Below, in pieces: positions 9,561 through 20,011 of a stretch of DNA of 33,962 nucleotides. Below the pieces are notes generated by a model. The model saw only the letters and a program-made list of their open reading frames with translations, was not told the origin of the DNA and did no database searches. Positions within the stretch are counted from its first letter, which is position 1, and every line of letters begins with the position of its first letter. A program made the position numbers and the translations under genes. Source of the DNA: Rhizophagus sp. LPA8_4_AMF (Eukaryota > Glomeromycota > Glomeromycetes > Glomerales > Glomeraceae); the NCBI GenBank assembly GCA_021464525.1, contig JADRCO010000428.1:1-33962 (forward strand). Reading direction: 5' to 3'.

Positions 9561-11300
9561 TTAACAAAGTTTACTAATAAAATAAATGGTTTCATTAATC
9601 ATTCAAATTTTTTTTTTTATATGTAAAATGGTTTCTATTTATTTATTTATTTGTTTATCAAATTTTATTATATATAGGCATAAGATGGATTATTTACAGT
9701 AGTAGTTATAAATATCCAATTCCTTATAATTCTAAAGTTAAATAATAAGTAGTAATAATTATTAAAACTTTTTGAGATTTAAATGTGATGCTAACCTTAA
9801 TAATATATAGAGTTATAAGTTTATATAATATATAATTAGGATTTAAATAATCAATAAATTTTAGCTGCAAAAATCATACATACTATTGGTATTATGAAAA
9901 GAGAAATACGTAAGGACGTAATACTAATCTTTTCTAATATTTAATATAAAATTGTTTTTTATGCATAAATATTTAATAGAATTAAAATAAAATTTTGAAA
10001 AATAGTTAGTAACTTTTCTTAAACTATGTTATATTTTATTTATGATAAAAGTAATATTATAATAAAAAGAGAAACTTTTGCAGTTTGTATTTATAATTAG
10101 AAGATTATAATCTTTAATAATGCTAGATAGTAAAAATAAACTGATATCACAAATAAACAGATTGGTCAAAAGTTTTATACATTGTGCAAATTGTTAGTAA
10201 AGTATTACTATTAATATAAAAAAAAGTATACCATTTTATTCCATTTGCATTTTTTTGTATATATATATTTTTTTTACAGCATATTTACAAATTTTATCAA
10301 TATAGGAATTAGTAATCTAGAACAAAAAGTAAAAATAAAAATAAAACTATATTGATATAAGAAACTTGTAAACCATCTATCATCCAATTGGACCCCATCT
10401 GTGTATTGTCAATTAGCTTATTATCTTGTGCAAGTAAATCATGTGGTAAAATGGATTTTTTTAGATAAATATCCTTGTGGTATTTTTTAGATATTATACT
10501 ATATGTTAAAATATGATCTGAATAAAACCTAGTTAAAAGTATATATAATTTATGATTTATTTTACAAATATCTGAAGTTCTTTTTTCCAAAAAAATCTTT
10601 TTATCAATTGGAGATATTCTATTATTTAAAAGAAATTTTAATTATTATAGAAGGTAGTAGAAGGAGGACAATCAATGTATTAAATGTATTAGAAAGATGT
10701 TTAATACTAATAAAGAGTTAAAAAATTTAAAAAGACTGCTAAGTGTATTTATAAATTGTTTTAAGTTTATGGAATAGTAAATCTATATGTAGTTGAATGT
10801 AGTTAAATGTATATGATAATCATTTGGCTCAAATAGAAATAAATGAGCTTTATAAAAATTACTACCAATTGAATGATAATTACATAAATAAAAGATAATT
10901 GCAATTATAAATTAATCACATATATATATATATTAATAATATTAATTAAATATTCTATAGTATAAAATAACTTTACAGAATGCATATTTATGGCATGCTA
11001 GTTTATAAGTATGAAATGTGAAGCTTGCAAGTAGCACAAATTTAATGTCACGTGACGGTAATTTTGTCCTGACCAAATACGTGACTGTAGTACAATCACG
11101 GGATGTTACATAAATATCTATAAATATAAAATATCTGATTTTGTAAATTGTAAAGATATATCGAGAACTATTACACCGCAGATTTAACAATGGAAATATA
11201 ACCGCGAATCGAAGCTAATAAAGATTATAAAAGTATCCGAATGCAAATTCCTTTTTTTTCAAACATACATTCATCTTGCTTGATGATCTAATAAAAGAAC
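9561..11300. other. AT-rich intergenic DNA, no gene supported
   Basis: The longest frame is a minus-strand ORF at 10309-10590 (93 codons) ending in a hydrophobic tail. It has no recognisable motif, no convincing splice partners and a composition expected of this DNA, so it is not called. Poly-A/T tracts and TATA runs dominate. Confidence 0.35.
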
Positions 11301-11454
11301 AAAAATGTCTGGATTGTCTTTGCCAGATCAATAGCGTAACAATCGAGAAAACCATGGGGTAGGATGATGAAAAAAAAGTGTCAAGTCATGAATAATAATA
11401 TTTTTGAGTATGATTTTTTAAACAAAGATTTCGTACTCCCACTTTGGTAGAATT

Positions 11455-11717
11455 ATGGTCCACAGAACTGGATCAGCGGCAACAACACCCTGGAGAATCC
11501 GTAGTCCTGAAAAGATTGATAAAGTGAAGAATTATCCTTTTCATACCAATTTAACCCAACTTCGAGCTGCACTTGAATTATTTTCCTACCATAAGAAATT
11601 TATCAGGAATTTTTTCTCATGTCGCTAAAACCTATGAAACCTTTATTGAAGAAAGATGTTCCTTTTGAATAGGGATCAAAACAGCAAGAAGCTTTTAAAG
11701 ATTGTCTCTGATGACTA
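11455..11717 (+). mobile_element. Ty3/gypsy retrotransposon relic (end of RT, start of RNase H)
   Basis: From 11500 the plus strand reads SPEKIDKVKNYP, then TQLRAALELFSYHKKFI, the classic Ty3/gypsy segment at the end of reverse transcriptase. A stop follows at CGC TAA. After a frameshift, KPLLKKDVPFE continues, a TAG replaces the conserved tryptophan, and GSKQQEAFKDCL resumes, which is the beginning of the RNase H-like region. The element is broken by at least one frameshift and two stops. No LTR, integrase or gag part was found nearby, so only a fragment remains. Confidence 0.85.
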
Positions 11718-11802
11718 ATTTTTTTACGTCTTAAAAACTAAAAATTTTGTAAATTATCACTATATTGTGTTAATGTTTATTTCTATAAACGTATTGTGTT
11801 AT

Positions 11803-12175
11803 TCAATCCTCTTTATAAAGTTCAATTGCCACCGAGTTGAAAATTCCTGTCAAAGTTCCAGACAACATTCTTTGAGATAATTTCGGTAATACCGCAGAAT
11901 CAGAAATAGGAACCGGAAACTGCAAATATATCATAATATAAATAATGTAAATATTTGTATTGATGCATTGGCAAATAGTTTGGCAAATACCGTAAAGATT
12001 TTGCTATTTAAGATAATTTAAAGATATTGATTCGTTTTATTTAGGTTAACGAGAAATCTAATAATGGTAAAGAACAAATAATAATGGAAAACGTTGTTAA
12101 TTTAATGAATCATGCATTTTACACGTATTTAGGAAATAATAAAGATAGTAGTAATAATAATGGAAATATTGACAT
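11803..12175 (-). CDS. Possible 55-residue secreted-like peptide (two exons), tentative
   Basis: Two minus-strand exons fit in phase: 12175-12125 and 11919-11803. The first begins MSIFPLLLLLSLLFP, which resembles a short signal peptide. The second starts after a good acceptor (ATTTGCAG) and reads FPVPISDSAVLPKLSQ to a stop after IELYKED, with a composition unusual for chance frames here. The donor (GTGTAA) is weak. The opposite strand offers a competing model: exon ends 11932-11991 and 12045-12179 joined by a GTAAAG...TTTAG intron, encoding an N-rich tail ending NNNGNIDI. The leucine run opposite the asparagine codons may therefore be an artefact. Both cannot be fully right. Confidence 0.22.
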
Positions 12176-12334
12176 TTGAGAGAAGTTAATATACAGTTTG
12201 TAATGTACGATTTTAATACGAAATCAGTACTATATTTAATTATAAAGTTTGATTGGGCGATAAAGCATCATCTTATGATCTTAAATTTAACAAATTTAAT
12301 ACATCTATTCATCCTCCATTTATTTCCCTCTCAA

Positions 12335-12920
12335 ATGTCGGCTATAAAAAGAATATCCGAACAAACATTAAACCATTTAAAAAGAACTTATACACCTTCA
12401 GATTTCAAACCTAAATTTATGTACAAAAATATATGGGGACGTAAAAGATATATGCACCCAAAAGTATCTTCACGTAAATTGGCTGATATGAGAAAAAATG
12501 CCGAATATTTAGGAATGAATACGGAGAGTATTGGGCTTCCACCCGAGAAAGAAAAGAGACCACCTAGAACTAAACCTCCTAAAGGTGCTAAACACGAAAG
12601 AAATGCTCCAGAGAGGTAAGTTATATAAAGAGATGTGTTTGAATACCATTCATATATGAGCTCTTTGATAATTCCATATACAAAAAAAAAACATGAAAAA
12701 AAAATTTTAAACGTTAAATTTCATTTAAATTTATATAGGAAAGCGAAAATACAGAAAGCTTTGGAAGAAATGCCAAAAACTATCGAAAATTGGAGAAAGG
12801 TAAAAAATCATTTTAATTTATATTTAAACGTACATTTTATTTTTTTGGCTAATCCGTTATTTATCTTTCTAGGGAAAACTTGAAGAAAAGGAAAAGAGCA
12901 AACCATCATTGCCTTTTTAA
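12335..12920 (+). CDS. Mitochondrial large-subunit ribosomal protein mL59-like (MRPL25 family)
   Basis: Three exons, 12335-12615, 12739-12799 and 12873-12920, give 129 residues. The start ATG (MSAIKRIS) was chosen because the upstream extension of the frame has no ATG close by and reads as AT-rich non-coding sequence. The protein is basic and contains FMYKNIWGRKRYMHPKVSSR followed by KLADMRKNAEYLG, then PPKGAKHERNAPERK and EEMPKTIENWRK. This layout resembles the fungal mL59 proteins (a KN..GR...PK.S.R+.AD. core, then KG.KHER..PE.). Such proteins sit in the mitochondrial 54S subunit. The family assignment rests on remembered motif layout, not an alignment. The gene is convergent with the eIF2B alpha gene, 125 bp between stops. 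Confidence 0.6.
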
Positions 12921-13045
12921 TTTAATAGATTAAAAAATTATCTTACGCCGTTTTATATATTTTGGATCAATAATTAGATGATAATGATTACAATATTTAT
13001 TTTTTTAAATTTATTATTTTGTAAATAAAATTATTATATTTATTA

Positions 13046-14796
13046 TTATAAATATAATTTAATTAATTCATCACTAACACCAGATGGAGTTAATACACCT
13101 AAATCAGTACATAATAAAGTAATATAGTCAGGAGGAGTGTAATCCACCGTTGGATTTCTAGCCTAGAACGATATATAATATAAAAATTTAAGAAAAAAAA
13201 AATATCAATGTCTGAAAAAAATGTCTTATTTTAATGTAGTTACCACAAAATTTTCAACATCATAATCCTCTTCTTCGATTTTTTGTTCGCTATTTTCACC
13301 AATTTGAGATTCTTGGTAACCACGAGACTCCAAATCAGGAAATGCTAATAAGTCAGCAGTGTGTGTTGGGAGGTCATACTGATTAAGTGGAAATAAACGA
13401 ACGAATTTATAACTGTAAAAAAAATAATGGTTTATTAATTTAGTAAATTCATAAAATCACAATGATTTTAATGATATTCTTAAATAGTAGTTACCTTTCA
13501 ATTACAGCATAGAATGGTTTATTAGCAGCTTTGGCAACAACTGCAAGTTGATAAGTTCCAATCTAAATTGATTTATTAAATAAATACGAAAATAATTAAA
13601 AAGATAATTTTGAAACCTTATAAATTACTACCGCATTGATTAATCCGCCATTCTCAACAACGCCTTCAGCACCAACAAATACAGCATCAACTTTATCAAT
13701 AACATAACCAACGGCTGTATCAAGTATAATTGTAGCAGGAATACCAGCTTTACATAATATTTTAGCTGATTTAATTCTATTAAATAATTCAATTAATTAG
13801 ATAAAATTAAAATATTTTTCTTTTTAAGATATTTGCTTTTTCTTACCCTAAAGATGTCGGCCTTGATTCTGTCACGTAGACTTTAAATCGTATCTTATGA
13901 GCAGCTGCTTGTTGAAGAAGTAACATTACCACACGAGAATATGAATGAATCAATATCGTCTACACATTCAAAACATTTTTTTAAATCGATTAAATTTTAA
14001 AAACTAAATCATAGCATTTCTACAAAGGAAACTTAACTGCATCATCTTTAATAAATTGTACACCCAATTCAGCAATTTTATGTCTAACTGCTACTGCTTT
14101 TTCAACTAAAACCTTTCCACTATTCATTAAATGTTCTTTACATGCTTCAAAATTCTAATATAGTCAATCAATAAAATGCTTTTAAAAATAAATTTTTTAG
14201 AAAATATAGATAAAATGTTCTTAATTTAACGTACTGTTACATCGTGTGATGTTCTTGTAACAAACCTCAAAAATAGGTCAGCTCCTGCTGATAACGAAAT
14301 AGAATTCCCCACAGAAGATTTAAGTCTTTGACTTGCATCTTTAAGGGATTCCATAAATTCCGATAGTGTTGTTGCTAAAAGGAAAAATGTATTTAAATGA
14401 GTTAATTGAGGAAAAAATAATCAATATGAAAAACTAACTATTACCTTTGCTATGTTTTATTAATTCAACTAATGATTCTATTGCTGCAATAGGCATAGAT
14501 ATGTCCTTATCACATTAAATTTAATCCCAAAACATGATTAAGATTATCATGCCAATGAAAATCTTTGAGATAAGTTTTCGGTTCGTGTAAATAACAGAAA
14601 TTCACAAGATATTTTTAAGAAAGAAGAAAGAAATACCGGGTTATCTTTTAGAAATTTTTGATAACACGTGACAATATCGAATTGTTCAGCATTATTAGTT
14701 GTTGTGGTTATCACCTCTTTATAAACAAATTTCAATAATTATTATTGTTGTTTTTATTTTTATTTTTGAAACTTATTTGATTTTACCTTCGCTCAT
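13046..14796 (-). CDS. GCN3: Translation initiation factor eIF2B subunit alpha
   Basis: Ten exons fit with correct phases: 14796-14787, 14716-14637, 14505-14445, 14374-14235, 14154-14038, 13959-13847, 13776-13632, 13562-13495, 13412-13244 and 13162-13046 (339 residues). eIF2B alpha is the regulatory subunit of the eIF2 guanine-nucleotide exchange factor that senses phosphorylated eIF2. Diagnostic stretches are [65 protein letters not shown] and, at the C-terminus, [20 protein letters not shown]. The family is normally about 305 residues; the surplus is mostly an acidic insert ([19 protein letters not shown]) before the last conserved block. The first exon is only 10 nt. The gene is divergent with the MESH1 gene. 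Confidence 0.93.
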
Positions 14797-14953
14797 TTTT
14801 AACGGAACAAATTTATAGTTGATCAAAAAAAATCTGACGTGGTGATGTATATATAGGTTCGGAAATTTTCGGTTTATTAACTTACCCGAACATCTCCGAT
14901 TACAATGATAAAAAACCCAGAACAACGAAAAGTAAACAAAAAGTTTCTACAAG
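14797..14953. promoter_or_regulatory. Shared promoter region of the eIF2B alpha and MESH1 genes
   Basis: Only 157 bp separate the two start codons, so both promoters and 5' leaders must lie here. TGACGT at 14835-14840 resembles a CRE/ATF-bZIP half-site core. A TATATATA run is at about 14849-14856. An upstream ATG for the plus-strand gene lies at 14905. Confidence 0.6.
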
Positions 14954-14994
14954 ATGTCTTCCCAAGGGACGCAAGTTTCCAATGCTTCTTTTGA
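14905..14994 (+). promoter_or_regulatory. Upstream ORF overlapping the MESH1 start codon
   Basis: ATG at 14905 opens a 29-codon frame, beginning MIKNPEQRKVNKKF, that is out of frame with the MESH1 start at 14954 and stops at 14992-14994, inside the MESH1 coding region. If the transcript begins upstream of 14905, scanning ribosomes would meet this ATG first and reach the main start only by leaky scanning. The transcript start is not known. Confidence 0.4.
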
Positions 14995-16016
14995 TATCGC
15001 AAAATTAATTGATACTATAGACTTTGCTGCAAAAAAACACTCGTTTCAAAAACGAAAGGATTCTGCAGGAACGCGTATGTGGAATATCTTGATTACATAT
15101 TGTACTGAAGCTTTTGCGTGAAAATTGGGAACTTAAATTAATATAATTTCATTTATGTGGGATAATTTAGCTTACATTAATCATCCGATTGGTGTGGCAA
15201 AAAATCTTACGGATGCTGGAGTTTATGATCTTGTTACTATACAAGCTGCAATATTGGTTGGTGAACTTTTAAAATGATAATTTAATAAAATTCTCTTTTT
15301 ATTGAATTTTTGTTTCAATTGAGCATGATACAGTAGAAGATACGAAAACAACTTTTGAAGAGGTAATGTTAATATAACATATTATGCTTTTATTAAGTAA
15401 TATCGTAATTATTAATTTAATTTTTTATGTTATCAGATCGAACAAAAATTTGGACGAGAAGTTAAAAATATTGTAGCAGAATGTACTGATGATAAATCAT
15501 TAGAAAAGAAAGAAAGAGAAAGATTGCAAATCGAGCATACTCCACATATATCTAAACAGGTGATTATGATTTTTTTCACATTTCTGTTCATTTTTATTGT
15601 AGAATAGTGTTAAAGTAATTTATTTGATTTCATTATTTATTTTTCAGGCGAAAGAAGTGAAGTTGGCAGATAAGTTATATAATTTAAGGGATATAATGAA
15701 AGAGGCGCCAGTAGGATGGTCAAGGGAACGTGTTCAAGGTAAAAATTGATTGAATAAATTAAATGTCAAGTTTTATTAATTTATTAACATCATATATTTA
15801 TATTAAAAAAAGAATATTATATATGGGCTAAGAAAGTAACTGATGGTAATAATTTTTAAATAATTTAAAATGTTTTATAATTTTTGTTTAAAAAAATTTA
15901 TTATTTACTTTATAGGAGCAAGAGGAATTAATCAAAAGTTGGAAGAACAATTAGATGACATATATGCAAATGGTGTTTTTGTATTACAAGGTGAAGAATA
16001 TAAATGCCATCCTTAG
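14954..16016 (+). CDS. MESH1/HDDC3-type (p)ppGpp and NADPH phosphohydrolase
   Basis: Seven exons, 14954-15074, 15171-15256, 15324-15362, 15437-15559, 15648-15738, 15813-15845 and 15916-16016, give 197 residues (family about 180). It is a single HD-domain hydrolase related to the hydrolase half of bacterial SpoT. Animal MESH1 removes the 3'-pyrophosphate of ppGpp and dephosphorylates NADPH. All four metal ligands of the HD fold are visible: H45 in [13 protein letters not shown]70-D71 in LHDTVEDT and D131 in [21 protein letters not shown] at the N-terminus is the usual nucleotide-binding stretch. No synthetase domain is present. An overlapping uORF may lower its translation. The nearest neighbour, head to head, is eIF2B alpha. 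Confidence 0.92.
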
Positions 16017-16422
16017 TAAAGTATCATTAAAAATAAGTTAAAATGTTATGTTAATAAAAGAATTTGATTATTAAATTTGAATTAGTTCAAAAAAGTGATT
16101 CAATTAAAAAAGGATTTTTATAAATATAGTTGATATACTATCACTAAATTGAATATAATTTTATTTTGTATAATATATCATTATATTGCAGCGTACATTC
16201 TGAAAGGGAATTTCCCCCATTTTGTTAACACAATTTATTCCTTTTACGTTTTGTGAAATATAATTTATTAAAAGCTCTCGATTCGGCAACAAAAATTTTA
16301 CAATATTTTTTCTTTCCAACTTGATTAACAAGCATCAAGAAAAATGTTTATACAAATGCAAATTATAGATTATTCCAACAAAACCAATTAATTACTTTTC
16401 TGGTTTGTTTTCTTATAATTTC
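16017..16422. other. Convergent 3' intergenic spacer, no gene
   Basis: This AT-rich stretch lies between the stop codons of the MESH1 gene and the 732-residue gene. It has AATAAA-like words on both strands (for example AATAAAAG near 16052), fitting two 3' ends. No open frame of interest was seen. Confidence 0.5.
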
Positions 16423-19400
16423 CTATGTTTCAGCTGCTATTTGTTGACTTCTTGACTCTGCTGCTTTATGACATCTTTCAACTAGTAACAACATAGTTTT
16501 CACAAGTTCAACTAAATTATTACGATGTGGACTTTCTCCAAGTATATTATCAACCGTCCACTTGGCAATTTCTCCACTTCCAAGAGACATATTTTGCTTG
16601 AATGCTTCTCTATGGTTATCATTGTAAACCTTCAAATAATGATAATAATAAATAATATAATATCTCAATAACGGTTAAAAATAAGAAATAGGAAGTAAAA
16701 ACATCTATATATTATCAAAGTTCTCACCTCGATTGTATAATGTACGCTATTTTTTGGTCCAGTCTTGCCTATTTTTTTAATAGAATTGGGTTGATCGGAA
16801 ATTTCTAATCTTTCGATACGAGATACTTCTGCGATAAAAGGATAGTGCAATTTGAATTTTGTAACTTGTTTAAAATTAATGGATTTTACTTCGAGAAAGT
16901 CCTTAACATTTTCGAATGAGATTGACCGGTTATTTGGGCTAACTGATATCTTCTTGATAAATGTACTGAATGGTTTCACATCATGACGAATAGCACGTCT
17001 CGTAGTCAAAACCGTCGAGAAATCAACTTTTCTGGAAAAAAGAGGTGTATTAAATTATTAAAAAAAATTCATAAGAAAAAAAAATTAATTTAAAACTTAC
17101 CGATCCAATATAGTCCAATCTACATTTACAAGAGGTTCCCAATTTAACATAACTTTTTCTAAAGAAACGAATCCCATATTAACATACATGAAAACTTCAG
17201 TCATGGGGCCTTGTGGCGCATTTCTTGCTTTCGCTTTTATTTCATAATACGCAGACTTGGACTTGTTAATAGGATTTGAACCGAGAACTTCAATGAAACC
17301 CGAAATAAGAATATTGTCGTATGTTGCACTGCAAAATGTTTATTTAATAAAAGATATGGTTCGAAAAAATATTGAAAACTTTGTAAACTTACATTTCATT
17401 AAATCTTGGGTTGACGCCATATCCTGAAGCAATGATATCTTTCAATTCAGTAAAATCCCACAACTTTCCTTTAACTTCATCATGAACTTTAGTGAAATAT
17501 GCTTTGCCCAAACTAATCAAATAATTAATTTGAATTAATAACATTTTAAAGCAAGTCATTCAAATTCAAAATTATTTACCTTCCAAAGAAGCGCACTTCG
17601 CCTTTACATACACGTGCATACTCTAATCTGGATACGCGAAACGTAATGGATTAGTATCAAACGATAATATATTATATTGCAGATTTGTATTAAATACCTT
17701 TCTATCAATACATCCTTCATCTTAGAGAAATTATAGTCTCGAACCCTGTATGATAAAAGATAAATAATAATGAAAAAAAAAAATTCAACAAATTATGTAA
17801 GATAACTTATAACATACATTTTACCGATAGTAGGTCTATTTTCGGCGCCCGAATAATTATTTTTATTTGGGTTTTGTTGTCTAATCGCGCGTTTAATTAC
17901 TGGGGGTTCGTCGTCGAGATCAATCAAAGCGCCTTCATTTATTGATCTGCGCTGATTCTCAGGCGGATAAGGTCTTCCGGAGTTACTAGATCTCCGGTTT
18001 GCAGAAAGAGCTGGGAAAGCATCAATTGACTTTGTGTTTGGTGCATTTTGAGACCATTTTGTTTCTTCAGGTCTTGGTATAGATCCCCAATTACGTGAAG
18101 AGCTATCATAAAAATCATTATTAGGAGAAACTGCCTTTGCTTTTCCTTTTGCTGATTTTTCTTCTCTATTATTTTCTTGCCATTGGCGGTCAAATTGATT
18201 ATCATCATATGATCTTTGCAAAGTTGATTCAGGTAAATCTTGAGGTAATATATATTTTTGTGTGAGTGGGTCTAATGTAGCTGGCACAAGCACATAAAAG
18301 TCCTTAATATCAAGCTTCACCGTTTTACTAAAGTATGGATGCTTGAGGATATGACAGAAATACAATTTGAACAATGTATACTGATTTGGATAATGCACTA
18401 ATGGAACGTGTATATGATTGAGTTTTGGTCGAAGCTATAGAAATTTTTCAAAAATTAAATAGAAATTAATAATAATCCAACTTTTTCTATCCCATTGTAA
18501 ACTATATTAAAAAAAAAAAAAATTTCGTACGAAATTCTCTTGCAATTGTGCTAATCTCTTCATTGCCTCTTCAACATCCCTCTCTCTACCTTTATTGAAT
18601 ACTACTTTCTATCAAAAAGGTAGAAATAAAAATTAGCATCAGATAATAATATACGCGAATCATAAACATATTATGTTTAATACCTTTTTTTCTTCAATAA
18701 TCTCACCCATAACTCCACATTCTTTACAAATATCATTCCAATAATCGCAAGTTGTAAAAAATGCTTCCTTTCGATTCCATCCAAATATCTCAGGAAAATT
18801 GGATACTTCTACGCGAGGATTGAATTTGAATACGCCATCTTCTAATTCAGTATCTTCAGCTTCTTGTTCTTCTTGTGTCATTGTTGGAACATTTTCTTTT
18901 TCAAAAGGTAAGGGAGGAGGTAAACCAGGAGGCAAATCAACTTTTGCGGGTTTGGATTTAATTTTTTTGGAGCGACGAGGTATGATGAGGCTTTGTGTAG
19001 CGGATCCGGCCTATGAAAACAACGTATAAATATAAAAGATGCACTGATCAGACCGAATTCAAATATATTTATATATAAAAAAACATAATTAACGCAATTA
19101 TAACTTATTCTACCATAATATTGAGCAATTTGAGCAATTCATCACGTCTATAATCAATCATATACTGAATGGTTAATTCATCAATCATCCATAAAAATTT
19201 AAGATTATAATATATAATAAAACTTACGAATCATCTAAATTTTTATAGTCATCGCCTTCTATCTCGTATGACTGTTATTTTTTTTATCAATTAACCATTA
19301 ATTATTATATATATTATAAAATTTTTTTCAATTGATCAAATGTAAAAAAAAAAACCTGTTTGTCTCTTATGTATTGGATTTCAGTATTATGATCTCTTCC

Positions 19401-19646
19401 AATTTTTCTGTTAAGAAATCCCAAAACTTCATTAAGTAATATGAATTAAATATGCTTAATATAATATGATAATGACTTACCGACACATTTCTTCTATTTT
19501 TGCAATGTCATCATCTTTCCACTCCCACATTGTTCGAATACTATATAAAACTTCGTTTACATTTGACGCGGGCTGTGTAAATAATAGCTCAATATAAAGA
19601 ACAGCCAAACTTACGAACCAACTGATCTTAAAGAGTTACCTGACAT
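16423..19646 (-). CDS. Conserved 732-residue protein of unknown function (possibly KH-like/YLL032C-related)
   Basis: Fourteen exons fit in phase: 19646-19615, 19540-19481, 19407-19356, 19271-19228, 19147-19114, 19010-18684, 18608-18531, 18434-17818, 17745-17698, 17627-17580, 17512-17393, 17328-17101, 17031-16728 and 16629-16423. The N-terminal part has a small basic stretch and PPGLPPPLPFEKEN. Next comes a helix of KH-like style, REVEEAMKRLAQLQENF, and LRPKLNHIHVPLVHYP. About 150 residues rich in S/N/P/Q (disordered) follow. The C-terminal ~270 residues are compact (RLEYARVCKGEVRFFGSLGK, SGFIEVLGSNP, NWEPLVNVDWTILDR, KWTVDNILGE). The order recalls fungal KH-domain-like proteins such as yeast YLL032C with a C-terminal domain of unknown function, but this is from memory and unverified. 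The start at 19646 is set by a clean in-phase GTAAGT donor. Confidence 0.75.
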
Positions 19647-20011
19647 TTTAATATATCACTTTAATAATAAATATTGTAAATTTCTTTTTATAACCTTTAT
19701 AAATTAGTGTTTACTTCAACAAGTCGTTTTTTTTTTTGTGCGAAATTTATGCAAAAGACGTGTCACATGCAAAGATACCAATTTGAAATAACAATAACAA
19801 TTGCATATGCATCTCGAAAATCTCCCGAAGTTAATCAAAAAAACGTAGTAAAATCGATGATCACATCAAATATCAAGTTTATATCAATCGAAAATAAGAT
19901 CACAAAGGGTGTAATATTTAAAAATATTTATTAATTTTTGATTTTCTACCAATAACCTATTTTACCTATTACCTATTTTTTAAAATAAATATATTTTTTT
20001 CCTATAAAACA
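19647..20011. other. Spacer between the 732-residue gene and RACK1, no gene
   Basis: The upstream region of one minus-strand gene and the 3' end of another share 365 bp. A plus-strand frame at 19707-19934 is antisense and K/I/N-rich, and it shows no homology. TTATTGGT, which contains ATTGG (CCAAT on the minus strand), lies near 19952. Confidence 0.4.

Noticed and set aside
10309..10590. 93-codon minus-strand ORF
   Set aside because: No motif, no splice partners, and a composition expected for chance frames in this AT-rich DNA.
12176..12334. N-terminal extension of the mL59-like protein
   Set aside because: The frame is open upstream but begins without an ATG and reads as AT-rich filler; the ATG at 12335 is the first one followed by basic, family-like sequence.
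18799..19029. Plus-strand ORF opposite exon 6 of the 732-residue gene
   Set aside because: It is the antisense shadow of a well-supported coding exon.
19541..19614. Longer exon 2 of the 732-residue gene (acceptor ACACAG at 19573)
   Set aside because: It leaves the reading frame out of phase with exon 1; the acceptor TATATAG at 19541 restores the phase.
19707..19934. 75-codon plus-strand ORF between two genes
   Set aside because: It lies in the upstream region of the 732-residue gene, is I/K/N-rich and has no recognisable feature.
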